DNA from: Dendrocalamus latiflorus | Taxonomy: Eukaryota > Streptophyta > Magnoliopsida > Poales > Poaceae | Direction of reading: 5' to 3' | Assembly: GCA_017311315.1 (NCBI GenBank) | Contig: CM029669.1 | Coordinates: 19,851,683-19,915,682 of the forward strand | Length of the DNA: 64,000 bases | Part shown: positions 48,801 to 60,286 of the stretch, in pieces | How positions within the stretch are numbered: the stretch's first letter is position 1 | How the letters are laid out: each line of letters begins with the position of its first letter | Translations under genes and position numbers: made by a program | The notes under the pieces: generated by a model | Seen by the model: only the letters and a program-made list of their open reading frames with translations | Database searches by the model: none | Told to the model about the DNA's origin: nothing

Positions 48801-49535
48801 ATGCAGGAGCAGCCCCTCCACGTGGCCGAGCCTGGCGGCCGGCGGGCGCAGCAGTTCGCCGGCGTCGACCTCCGCCGCCCCAAGGGCTACGCTGCTCCCT
48901 CTCCGCCGCCTGCCGCCACAGCGGCTCCTGCCGCGGCGACAACGGCGGTGGGGGAGGGGGAGCCGTGCCCGCGGTGCGAGTCGCGGGACACCAAGTTCTG
49001 CTACTACAACAACTACAACACCTCCCAGCCGCGCCACTTCTGCAAGTGCTGCCGCCGCTACTGGACCAAGGGCGGCACCCTCCGCAACGTCCCCGTCGGC
49101 GGAGGCACCCGCAAGAAGTCGTCGCCGTCCTCCTCTTCCTCCCCGTCGTCGTCCTCTGGAGCCGGGGCCAAGCGCCAGAAGCCCTCCAAGAAGCGCCGCG
49201 TCGCGCCCCCCGATCCCGCCACCTCAGTCGACGTCGTAACCGCCCCCGACTCCACCAAGACGACCGAAACAACAACGACCCCACCGAACGACGCCGCGAG
49301 CGAGATCACCACGGAGCTCGTGGTCCCCGCGGTGGAGGAGGACTCCTTCACGGACCTGCTGCAGCCGGACGCCGCCGTCGCTCTAGGGCCCGGCTTCTCG
49401 GACTACCCGGCAGGCTGCAAGGCGCTGCTGGACCCGGATTCGTTCGAGTGGCCGCCTGCGTTCGACCTGGGCGCGTACTGGAGCGCCGCCGGGTTCGCCG
49501 ACCCGGACCCGGGCGTGTTCCTCAACCTCCCGTGA
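48801..49535 (+). CDS. Dof zinc-finger transcription factor, 244 aa, intronless
   Basis: Residues 54-108 form the Dof domain. It reads CPRCESRDTKFCYYNNYN, then SQPRHFCKCCRRYWTKGGTL, then RNVPVGGGTRKK. Zinc ligands are C56, C59, C81 and C84 (CX2CX21CX2C). The domain binds AAAG-core DNA. A Ser-rich stretch and a basic KRQKPSKKRR nuclear signal follow, then an acidic middle and a C-terminus ending FADPDPGVFLNLP, which resembles MNB1A-type grass Dof proteins. The start at 48801 (MQEQPL) is preferred to the in-frame ATG at 48606, whose 65 extra residues look like untranslated leader. Residue 83 is Cys where most Dofs have Ser or Gly. The target genes cannot be told from the sequence. Confidence 0.92.
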   Translation: MQEQPLHVAEPGGRRAQQFAGVDLRRPKGYAAPSPPPAATAAPAAATTAVGEGEPCPRCESRDTKFCYYNNYNTSQPRHFCKCCRRYWTKGGTLRNVPVGGGTRKKSSPSSSSSPSSSSGAGAKRQKPSKKRRVAPPDPATSVDVVTAPDSTKTTETTTTPPNDAASEITTELVVPAVEEDSFTDLLQPDAAVALGPGFSDYPAGCKALLDPDSFEWPPAFDLGAYWSAAGFADPDPGVFLNLP

Positions 49536-51109
49536 GCGCGCGCGCCGCTGCTCAGGTGTGGGTTTTTGCGACCTGATGATATATCGATTCCTATTTATTA
49601 CTAGTACATGATGCATGCGGTATATGGTGATTGTTGATGATGACCTTAATTTTATTAGCTTTTTTTGAGATTAGTGGCCGTGTTTTACTCTGAGGGCTAA
49701 CTCAAAACAAGTTTGGGATGTTCCATCCGTGTATTAATTAAGGCTTGGGCTTCTTCTCACATGGCACTCCGTTTTTTTTTTTAATTTCTGCATTTTAAAA
49801 AGCTTCTACGTGGATGTATGGAAAGCCGCTGCATGGAGTGTGTTTTGTTCCAGTTGCTTCTTGCTTTATATATTCTGCCTCTTTTTTTTGTCATGATGTA
49901 TTAGCCATTGACTGCGTGCAATGCTCATTTCTCATGGTAAGACAGAGTTGTTCATGTGCTGGTGGCGACTTCCCGTGCCATTCGGACGGCACACATCTTT
50001 GGATCTCTGCAACTTCTCGGCCAATTCGTCGGTCTCAGCCGTCCAAGCCTCGATCGGACGACGAATGATTCGATGGTTCCAGCCGTGCGAGCCTCGATCA
50101 GCGAGATGATTCCGAGCGAACGGACGAGGCAGAGCACCCGATTCCGGCCGGATCGTTATCACGCGCGTATATTTCGACATCGCACCTCCGATCGCTTGAT
50201 GGATCGCTCGCCACCTTAACCGCGGCGCGGTCCCGAGAATTACTGCGTACAGAGCAGCAGCGTCGTCTCGTTGGCGCCGATGCGATGCGAACGACGGGAC
50301 GAGACCACTCGGTACTGGTGGCGGTACAGTTAGCGTCAGTTGCTCGCACGGTTGGGGTATCGTATCGCAGGGGGCGATGGCGCGCGGGTCAGGTCAGTTC
50401 AAGTGCGAGGCGCCCCCACCGCGGCGGCGTAGCGGCCGGGACGCGCTCGCGTAGAGCGGTCGGTGGGACGTCGCGGTCGGGGAGTTAATTGGGGGGCTGC
50501 CCGATCGACCCCGTGCCCCTCGACCAACACGCCTCCGTGCGCGTCGGAGTCAAGTCAAATCGCCCGTCTGCGCCCGCGCGGCCGCTGCCGGGTGGTGGTG
50601 GGCTGAAAGCGCCGCGCGCCGGGGCCGGGGGGGAAGGTGAGGCGTGGCGTGTCATGCGTGCTGTCGGTAAGCGCTGCGTGTTTGATGGTGAATCCTCGCC
50701 TTGGGTGGTGCGCGAGCGTGACGCTCCGTGCGCGGGTATTCTATGCTCGTGCCGGCGGAGTGGTTCGCGATACGATTACGATGTGGTCGTCGTGGGAGAG
50801 GTTTAGCTGCGGAGTTCCGATTGGAGCAGGGGTTAGCTTGGTCTGGATGAGAGGAAAGCTGTTGAGTGTTGAGATGTCGTCAGTGGCTGAGTGCGATGCA
50901 GCTGTTCTGTTCGTAGCTTCTGGTAGAGCGCTGCTCTGAGTTACTCGCGACCATAATCCGTGTTGATGATGATTTCGGCCTCGATTCAAGGAATCGGTTG
51001 GACTTCGCTGTCTGCTCTGCTTGCTGTGCACTGCCAGGAAAATACTATGATATATGTTTCTGTAGAAGAACCATAATGGTGCAATTAACATGGTAAGTAC
51101 AGCGCCTTA
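49536..51109. other. Dof 3' region and GC-rich intergenic DNA
   Basis: 49536-49900 is AT-rich, likely 3' untranslated and terminator sequence. 50000-50940 is GC-rich with short unrecognised frames. Confidence 0.4.
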
Positions 51110-51444
51110 GAGCAAGTTTAATAGTATAGATAGCTGCTACCTCTAATACATTTTTATGTCATCAATAGATAATGATGCAGCCAACTCATACAATAAGCTG
51201 GCTATAAGTTATCTCCACAAGAGCTCTTAATCATTTAATAGAGTGATCATTTAATACATGCATGGGTATAGCAGTTAGTCCTATTGGTACATGCATGGAT
51301 AACACTTCTTTTCTTGTGCTATAGCTTGACTCTTGCATAGGAGCTGGCTTGGCTCTCTCTCTCCTATTCTCTCCCCTCCACATAGGATTATGCTGACATG
51401 GATTCCCTTATAGCTAGCACAGTCAGTCTTATTAAACTTGCTCT
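51110..51444. mobile_element. Tourist-like MITE (335 bp), TSD TTA
   Basis: Ends are GAGCAAGTTTAATA at the left and its inverted counterpart TATTAAACTTGCTC at the right, a perfect 14-bp pair. TTA stands on both sides (51107-51109 and 51445-51447), the target duplication of PIF/Harbinger-type elements. No coding capacity. Confidence 0.88.
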
Positions 51445-54400
51445 TATGAGTTATGGCTAGTCGGTAGTTGATCCTTGGAAATGAACTATGTGTACCACTT
51501 AGTTAAAGAGTGGCAGTTTGGCATGGCATCCATGTGATCGTGCCACATGGTTTGGTACTAGGGAGAGAGGGAGAGGAGTGAAGCAGGGCGGCAACAGGTT
51601 GGCATCGAACTGTGGCGAACTGTGTGGAACAGTGGAGGTACAAGGGTGACCCTTGTGTTTTTTTCGATTGCAGTTTATAGTTTTTTGTCCTAACATAAGT
51701 GCTTATATGAACGAACTAAATATCAATAAACCGATAAATCGTTTCAAAAAGACTATCCTCTAAAGCTATTTCAAAACGACGGTAGAGAAATCATTTCATT
51801 TGTTTGTTCGAGCGAAACCATAAGCCAAAAAGATTTTAACGAGAAGCATTATAGATGTCGACAATCAAAATTGCCAGACAGGTGTGGCCGCGACGTCTCG
51901 GCCTGCAACGGAGGCTTCGCGGGAGCTGGTTGCCCCCAGCGTTGAGGACAGCCGAACGGCGTGCCTCGCGCGCTGTCATCGTAGGATACCGGCGTGCAGA
52001 AGAGTTTGGCAGGCTGGAGACGCACTCACGCCCTGAACACACTGAACAGCAATGGCTGCCCAATTTGCATATTTTTCACTGCAAAACTAACGGGATATTT
52101 GCATATATTTTTTTTTTTGGCCTCAGATTGCAGAACAAAACAAATTTGCGATGCTGGACTATCCAGAGTACCACGTAGTTCAAATCACATCAGAGTCTCG
52201 ATACAGAAGGACACACAAGCTAAGAGGTCGAAACTACATCAGAACAAAAGCACACACGACCCAACGATTTGGATCCACATCCACCAAAAAAAAAAACTCA
52301 TGTCTAACCGGCTAGTGCTGAAGGACTAACATTCTCTACTTTCAGATCAGGAACTATTCAACACTCCCTGATTAAGGGAGAAACATCATTCCTTTTATGA
52401 ACCATACAGTTACAAAAATACACGGGGTCTTAACAAAAGCAGAACTAACAAGAAATAGATCATGCCTATAACTTACAGGCTACAACTACAAGCAACCAAC
52501 ATTCCACTAGGATACAAATAAGCATGGTGCTGGTTAGGTACATTCCAACCACAAAAATGGAATGAAATTAACTAGAAAGCAACGATGAATCTAACTCCGC
52601 AGAAGGATGAACCACACGAATGCTATAATCATTTGTCCACCACCAACACAATGAAAAAGAGAACAACGCATGGTCATAATACAAGTCAGTCTATCATCCT
52701 ACTACAGAAATAGTACAGTCCCAGGTACTCACTCCATTCCAACTAATAACGCAAAGCAGTACAAACTAATAGATACTTATGTCTCTATGCCACTCAGAAT
52801 TTACCGATACATAAAGAGACAGCAACTATCATCCAGGGAAGACGATCTTCATGTAGCCAAACAGATTCCAGCTGCACAGAGCTGCAAGTGAGAAGAAAGC
52901 CATGAGGGACATTAAAAGGAATACAAAATGGTGCAAGAAGAAAACCAGAAGATACTTTCCAAAAAAGAATAAAAACAGAAGACGCTGTATATTAGTAAAC
53001 AGTTAGGCAAGAGCCGTCTTAATGCCCAGGCAGTAGCACCACATATAATCAAAGCCATTTAAGTACAAAATGCAAAGTAAGCATGATGTGGCTTCACATG
53101 AAACGGGCAAAAAAGTACAGGATGGTAAAATAGGAGAACTGATCATAGCAAGCGCCCTCCAAAACAGTATCTAAAAATAAATTTTACAAGGAAATCGGTA
53201 TTGCCCCTTAACCAGAATTTATTTTAATGCCAGAACTTGTAGTGCACCCAATTCCTACATAGGCATTACATAAAATTTGAAAGACTACAACCTAGAGCAT
53301 ATAACTAATGTATTGTTTAATTTAAAATAGCAGAAGCTCCAGGACATCTGGAACTACAACTATTCCACCATCTCTTTTCCACATAGGTACACTGAAGATT
53401 GCATATAACTAGAACATGCATCAAAGTAAAAAAAAAAAGTAATCAGTAAGCTCTAGATTTTGCAGAGAACCCAAAATCAAGTGTTGTGGTGTAGCCAACT
53501 ACAGGTTTGACACAATAAGAGCAGTTCACCGAACACAAGCAATGAACAAATGGTGTTTTCAACAGAATACAGTTCAAGCAGAGATTGGCCTTAGCCATTG
53601 CTAATGCATATGAAAATCAAACATCAGCATGCATTGACGCATCAACAACTAAGCCATGAGAAAAAGCTAGTACTCAAAACTGAATGCAAGATCATGTGAT
53701 CTTGGATGACAAGAATAGAATGCATACTGCCTGAGCGAATATAAAGCCAAAATGGGAACACGGATGTCCATGTGCCCAGCAAGTTATTGGGCTACAAGCT
53801 ATACATCACTAATATTATAAACAGAATCATGTTCAGTTTAAACTCCTAATGCCAAGCTACAAAAGTACATCACCCTAAATCGATTAACAAGGATCTGGAG
53901 CAAGGAAAAAATAGCGTTACTTTATGCATCTCAGTCTCTTTAGCAAAGTTGGTATGCAAAGTTGGTATTTTCCAAGTGGCCTAATGAAGTAAAGGTAGCA
54001 CTTCCTCAGTGTTCACCAAGGCGCAGCGGGAGGGTGGCGCCTAGCACCTAAGCGGCCACCTTGGGGAACACTGCACTTTCTTAATGCTGAATTTGCTTAT
54101 GCGCAAGTGCAGGCCAATTAATCAAGGTAACTTTCTTTTGTAGTTAACTAATTATGGTGGGTGAGCTTGTTAGCAGAGAGTAGGATGTCAGAAAAAGATT
54201 ACGAGGTTGCACTAATCCATATAGTAATTTGTCAGAAATTTCAAGATGCATAAACATAACAACTATGTCCTCTTATGCAACAAGACCAGCTTCCTCAAAA
54301 TCTTAGATTAGGTTTCAGTGGTATGATTTTTATTGTTGTAATACAGTTGCAGAAACTTCACTAAATCATTTCGTCACATATTTCTTCACTCCAATTTTCA

Positions 54401-54828
54401 TTCATCATTCTTTGTATTGATTCGCTCACATGCTAGTGTCTGTTCTTAAAAGGCGCATGAATGATTCGTTTACATGTTAGTGTACCTAGTCTTAAAAAGT
54501 GCATATTCCTACAAGAACATGTTCAGAATCTTATTGTGGAAGCAAGCAGCTGTTGATTTGCTCAGCAGGGATTTTAATCAACTTGTTAATATTTCAGAAC
54601 ACCTTATCCATGAGTGAAGGGATAATAAGATGTTCAAAATTTCCAAGTAATAGCAACCTTTCAGGCACTTTAAACAAAAAAGCGCAGCCAGTGCTCTTTA
54701 CAAAGGATTGCAATGTACAACAGAACAGCCATTACAAAGTCCCTTTTCCTGCATACAAATCGGCAGGCAAGCTGATTACAAGCAAGAGACCTAATTGCCA
54801 CAATAACAAAAGTTTTAAACAAGGCCAC
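51445..54828. other. AT-rich DNA beyond the CPSF6-like gene, no gene seen
   Basis: 51680-51870 contains a MITE-like stretch related to the BIM intron repeats. The remainder is AT-rich with no supported ORF. Removing element A joins this region to 62117 onward, so it may be the distal 3' region of the CPSF6-like gene. Confidence 0.4.
54007..54073. repeat. 67-bp fold-back
   Basis: CAGTGTTCACCAAGG (54007-54021) pairs with CCTTGGGGAACACTG (54059-54073) with one mismatch. The interior holds GGCGCCTAG and CCTAAGCGGCC motifs. Confidence 0.7.
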
Positions 54829-54960
54829 TGTTATGAATATTGTGTGTATTGATATGAGACCCAAAGGGCCATATATATAGGAAAGTACAAGGGAATATGC
54901 TATATAGAGATAAGGCATATATGGAATAGAATACAAACTCTATCTCTAATACCCTTAACA
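54829..54960 (-). repeat. Element A 3' LTR
   Basis: 132 bp, TGTTATGAATATTGTGTG to ACCCTTAACA in plus-strand reading. Confidence 0.9.
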
Positions 54961-55605
54961 CCCCCTCAAATGCAAGGCGTATGCAATAGCATTGCATTTG
55001 AAAAGAGTTAATACTAAAACAAGAAAAATCCGAAGTCCGAGTCTTGATGATGTCGTCGTTGCGTGCAGTCTTTGAATAAACTGTCAAATCAAGCCGAAGA
55101 GGAATAGATAGATGCATGACGGCGCAGATCGAAGCCCAAGAGGCGGCGGCGCAGTGCACAGAGGACGCGCGGCGGCCTTTGAAGCTCGGGGCGGCGGCTA
55201 GAGAAGCGGCGGCATCATAACGACTTCTACGATCTGCACGCGGCTCAGAGAGTAGAGCGGCGGCTGCTGCCATGCAAAATAAAATTCCTACACTTCTACG
55301 ACTGACAATAAATTTGTGGACTCGCATGGCTTGGACGAACTAAAAAAAATAGAACTACGGACTGGATAGACGCAACCAAGGTCTCACCAAAAATAACAAG
55401 CTCGAACTGACTCAAAAGAACACAAGAACTAGCAGCGGCATATACCCTATCAGCGGTCTCTCTCAAAATCCCCTCTCCACTCTCTCTCACACCCCCTCCC
55501 ACACACTCCCCTCCTCACTCTTGCCTTTTTAAAGGCAGAGAGAGGCTACTCAAAGCCAGAGGAGGCCGAGCGGCAGGAGCCCAGGCCCGAGCGGCGGCGG
55601 CAGCG

Positions 55606-55695
55606 TGCGGCGGATGCGGCGGAGGAGCCGAGGCCGGAGCCGAGGGGGAGGCCCTTGGTGAGGTGGATGGAGACGGCGTGGGAGCGGACGTCGAG
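55606..55695 (-). pseudogene. Homoserine kinase fragment captured by element A
   Basis: A minus-strand frame reads LDVRSHAVSIHLTKGLPLGS then GLGSSAASAA. This is the ATP-binding GHMP-kinase motif of plant homoserine kinase (threonine biosynthesis, plastid), including the invariant GLGSSAAS. The match covers about 30 codons and stops abruptly on both sides, in a frame open from 56115 to 55546. The rest of the enzyme is absent. It looks like a captured host-gene piece inside a retrotransposon. Recognition is from memory of the family. Confidence 0.75.
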
Positions 55696-56230
55696 GGCGG
55701 CGATGAAGAGCGACGGAGGCGACCGGATCCGGCCCGAGCGGCGCAGCGGCGGACGGATCCGGCGCGAAGGCAGCCGGATCCAGGCGGGGTGAGTCCACAA
55801 AAGAACCACGGGAGGAGCGGCGGCGGCGGGCACGGCGGCCGAAGGAGGCGGCGTAGGCGGCGGCTCCGAGGCAACGAAGAGGAGCCGGGGTTGGCAGCGG
55901 CGCGGCACAGAGACTCGCGTGGGCGGGCGCGGACCGACAGCGGCGCCGGGCTCGGGCGGGCGGCCGCCAGCGCAAATCCGGCCTGGCGCCCGAGAGGCAG
56001 CGGCGCGGGCATGGCGGCTGAAGGAGGCGGCGTCGGAGAGAGCCGGATCCGAGGTGGCGCCGGCCGGATCCAGGAGGCGCAACGATCTGGAGACGAGCGG
56101 GGCCGTGAGGAGCACCAGCGACGGAGTCGAGGAGAAGACCGCCCCCGGGAGAGGAGATCGATCCTCCCAGGGGCAGAAGCAGCAGCGGATGTATATTGAG
56201 GTTAGGGTTTTAACCCTAGCTCTGATACCA

Positions 56231-56313
56231 TGTTATGAATATTGTGTGTATTGATATGAGACCCAAAGGGCCATATATATAGGAAAGTACAAGGGGATAT
56301 GCCATATAGAGAT
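56231..56313 (-). repeat. Element A 5' LTR, first part (interrupted)
   Basis: Continues at 62068 after the insertion of element B. GAGAT is duplicated at the junction. Confidence 0.88.
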
Positions 56314-56442
56314 TGTTATGAATAGCGCTTGTATTCATATGAGGCCAATGGGCCGGTATATATACACAAAGTACAGGTGGTAAATATGCAAAGAACCCCT
56401 CATAACAATGGGGAATAACAAACTATACATATATCTCTAACA
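56314..56442 (-). repeat. Element B 3' LTR
   Basis: 129 bp, TGTTATGAATAGCGC to ATCTCTAACA in plus-strand reading. Confidence 0.92.
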
Positions 56443-56455
56443 CCCCCCCTCAAAC

Positions 56456-58819
56456 TCATGGTGGATCCACAACACTGAGTTTGGAGAGGTAGAAGCTATG
56501 CTGTGCTCGAGTCTGGGCCTTCGTGAAGAAATCCGCTATTTGAAGCTCCGAAGGCACATACTGAAGAGTAATCACCTGATCATGCACACAAGACCTCATG
56601 AAAGAAGCATCAACACCAATATGCTTGGTGAGCTCATGCTTCACAGGATCACGAGCAATACTGATAGCACCTGTACTGTCTGACAAGAGAGGGGTCGGTG
56701 TAGTGACAGAAACACCAAAATCCTCAAGTAACCACCGTAGCCAAGTAATCTCTGCTGTCAAGAGAGCCATAGCTCGCAACTTAGCCTCTGCACTCGAATG
56801 GGACACTGCAGTCTGTTTCTTCGTCTTCCAGGCAATAAGAAAACCACCAAGAAAAACACAGTAAGCGGAGATAGACCGGCGATCAGAAGGATCGCTGGCC
56901 CAAGTAGCATCCGAATAGGCCTGAATCTGTAACGAGCTGGAACGTGGAAAGAAGAGACGGCGAGAGATAGTCCCGCGAAGGTATCGCAGAACTCGAAGAA
57001 GGTGGCTGTAGTGGACCTGAGTGGGAGCTGAAACAAACTGACTCAGAATATGAACTTGATAAGTGATATCCGGACGAGTAACAGCAAGGTAGACAAGACT
57101 CCCAACAAGATGACGATAGCGAGTCGGATCAGAAAGAGGCTCACCATCAGAGAGTCGGAGGTGAACATTGAGCTCCATGGGAGTCTCAACAGCACGCTGA
57201 TCAGTGAGAGAGGCACGATCAAGAAGATCCTGAATATATTTCTCTTGGGACATAAAGAAACCATCTGGAGTAGAAGTAACCTCAATCCCAAGGAAGTAAC
57301 AAAGAGGACCAAGATCCGACATAAGGAACTGCTCACTAAGACGAGCCTTAACAAAGGCAATGTACTCAGAATCATCTCCCGTAATGATCATATCATCAAC
57401 ATATAGGAGAAGAAGAGTCCGACCACGAGACGAAGTGTGGACAAAGAGCGCAGGATCATGATCACTAGCTGAAAAACCAGCAGCAGTGACCACAGAGGAG
57501 AAACGCTCAAACCAAGCACGAGGAGCTTGCTTAAGGCCATAGAGAGAGCGACGAAGGCAACAGACCATGCCCTCAGGAACAGAATACCCAGGTGGCGGAT
57601 GCATGTAGACATCCTCACGTAACTCGCCATTAAGAAAGGCATTCTTGACATCAAGCTGAGAAACAGACCAGTGGCAAACAGATGCCACCGAAATAAGAGT
57701 GCGAACAGTGGTCATGTGGGCCACAGGAGCAAAAGTCTCGTCGTAGTCAACACCATGCTCCTGCTGGAAGCCACGAGCAACAAGACGCGCCTTATAGCGC
57801 TCAAGAGAGCCATCAGAGCGAGTCTTAATCTTATAGACCCACTTACACGTGATGGGATGGGAATGAGATGGAAAGGGAACAAGATCCCAAGTACCAGTAC
57901 GCTCGAGGGCAGCAATCTCCTCGGCCATGGCAAGCTGCCACTCAGGGTGAGTAACAGCATCCCGGTAGGAGACAGGCTCACGAGTAGCTGCGCCAGCAAA
58001 GGCAAAACGGGCAGGAGGCCGAATCGACTGGCGATCGCGGAGAGCGTAGCGAGGAGAAGATGACCCATCAGGGGAAGATGGAGCATCAGAAGAAGATGGC
58101 TCATCTGGAAGATCCGCAACACGAGGTCGACGAGTGTAGAAGATAAGGGGAGGAGGTACTGTAGTGGGAGGAGTCTGCGGAGTCGTAGGAGACGACACAG
58201 GCGACGACAACGGCGGAGAGGCCACAGGAGGAATATGTGGAGACTTAGTGGGATAGGTGGACGAGGGCAAAACAGATATAGGTGTATCTGGAAAGGTCAA
58301 GAAAGACAGAGACTCCACAGAGGAAGCCGAAGGAGAGGCAGGACGTGGGTAGAATGGACGAGACTCGTCGAAAGTCACATCCCGAGAAACCCGCATCCGA
58401 CGACCAACAGGATCCCAGCACCGATAACCCTTGTGCTCGGCACTGTATCCCAGAAAGACACACTCAACAGACTGAGCGGTCAGTTTGGTGTGTTCTCGAG
58501 GGGCGAGGAGAACGTAGCAAACGCAGCCAAACAGATGAAGTGTAGAGTAGTCAGGAAGAAGACCACAGAGACGCTCAACAGGGATCGCTCCCTGAAGAGC
58601 AGAAGAGGGCTGAATGTTGACGAGATAGGTGGCAGTGGAAACAGCCTCGGCCCAAAAGTGAGGTGGAATAGAGGCGGCGATCATCAGAGCACGAGCCGTC
58701 TCAAGGAGGTGACGATGCTTGCGCTCAGCGACACCATTCTGAGCATGAGCACCAGGACAAGAGAACTGAGCGAGAGTGCCCTGCTCAGCAAGGAAGCTGC
58801 GCAGGTAACGAGAGAGGTA
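56456..58819 (-). pseudogene. Element B pol, second part: integrase end, reverse transcriptase, RNase H
   Basis: Open from just after the TAG at 58820 to the stop at 56456. In order it has the integrase end (HFWAEAVSTATYLVN), a Ser/Pro-rich linker, and reverse transcriptase with QLDVKNAFLNGELREDVYM and the catalytic YVDDMI (57386-57403). RNase H follows with YSDATWASDPSDRRSISAYC and VSHSSAEAKLRA, then the C-terminal HIGVDASFMR...QIADFFTKA. This polymerase copies element RNA into DNA in virus-like particles. The frame is the same as that of the upstream protease/integrase segment, so the single TAG is the only break between them. The reverse transcriptase itself looks intact. Confidence 0.93.
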
Positions 58820-59708
58820 CTAGCCAGCAGAATCAGCACGAAAGACACGAATAGGAGTGGAGAACTGGGTGTGAATCATAGTGGCAAATTGTTTATAGAT
58901 AGACAAGACCTCACTACGAGAAGACATAAAATATATCCAAGTATGGCGAGAAAAATCATCTATAAAAATGATATAATATCGATGACCCCCTTTCGAAACG
59001 AAGGGAGCCGGACCCCAAACATCTGAATGAACAAGATCAAAAGGGCGCTGAGATACAGACTCACTATGAGGATAAGGAAGCTGAATCTGTTTACCTAACT
59101 TACAGCCCTGACAATCTAAAGACACGTCTCCTGAGACAGACCCCAGAAGACCACAACGAACTAAAGACGACAGACGAGATCCACACAGATGACCAAGACG
59201 GTGATGCCACTGCTGGAAAGAGCCGGTAGACGAAGTGGCAGAAGCGGAGAGACTGGCGGCGATGGTGGCAGCGGAAGGAAGGTGAAGCCAGTCAAGCTCC
59301 CAGAGACGCTGTGAGTCACGGCGCCGAGGGCCAGAACCAACCAGAGCTCCCGTGTGGCGATCCTGAACACAACAAGAGTCAGAGTCGAGAATAACCCGAT
59401 AACCAAGGTCAGTAATCTGCCCAGCAGAAAGAAGTTGCATGGTAAGGCGAGGAACATGAGCAACAGAAGGAACATGAAAGGATGAGTTGCTAAGAGATCC
59501 TCGACCAGAGACAGAAAGAGATGTACCATCAGCAGTAAGAACACTGATAGGAGAATCAAGAGGTGTAATAAAAGACAGAGTGGAAGGATCAGGAGTCATG
59601 TGAAAAGATGCTCTAGAATCAAGAATCCACGGGGAGGTACCTGACTGTGTAGGGGGTGGTTTCTCAGTGCCCGAAGAGTCAGTAGCAGAACCTGCAGAAC
59701 CTGTCGAG
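58820..59708 (-). pseudogene. Element B pol, first part: protease and integrase
   Basis: The protease motif is WILDSRASFHMTPD. The family active site is DSGA, so Gly is replaced by Arg. The integrase zinc motif has WHHRLGHLCGSRLSSLVRCG and CQGCKLGKQ. The catalytic core begins HSDVWGPAPF, continues FIDDFSRHTWIYF and ends FRADSAG at TAG (58820-58822), where relatives have Glu (GEY). The upstream end is cut by the hAT element at 59709. Confidence 0.92.
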
Positions 59709-60241
59709 TAGGGGTGGGCAAAATACCCGCTACCCATTACCCGTACCCGAATTACCCGAACCCGAACCCGAAATACCCGAACCCGAGGTACCCGATCCCA
59801 AATTCGGATAGCGATTCTGATTACCCGAAATTAGTTTGGGTAGTTCGGGTAATATCCCCCGGTACCCGAACTACCCGAACTACCCGAACTACCCGAACTA
59901 CCCGGTAATCATGTCACTTTATTAGTAATTTAGTATATGATTCTCTCTGTTTGAACAACTGCCTGTGATATATTATTCTATGCAAATTGCTGCTGAAATT
60001 CTATGCAAATTGCTGCTGAAATTATGTACAAATTCTGTGCAGTTTGCTGAAATTCGATGCAGTTTGCTGAAATTCGGGTATATCGGGTATACCCGAACCC
60101 GAACCCGAATTATCGGGTACCCGAAATTGCGGGTAGTATTTTTTTGGGGCTAATATCGGGTAGCAGTTTTCATTACCCGAATTTCGAATTACCCGAATTA
60201 CCCGACCCGAAAAAATCGGGTAACCCGAACGCCCACCCCTA
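59709..60241. mobile_element. Nonautonomous hAT element (533 bp), TSD CTGTCGAG
   Basis: Termini TAGGGGTGGGC and GCCCACCCCTA are perfect inverted repeats. CTGTCGAG is duplicated exactly (59701-59708 and 60242-60249). Both subterminal regions are packed with (A/T)ACCCGAAC and its complement, more than 30 copies in all, meeting an AT-rich centre (about 59910-60060). No coding capacity. It interrupts element B between gag and protease. Confidence 0.97.
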
Positions 60242-60286
60242 CTGTCGAGGGAGAACCTGAAGCGGCAAGCAGGCGTCGAAGTCTGG

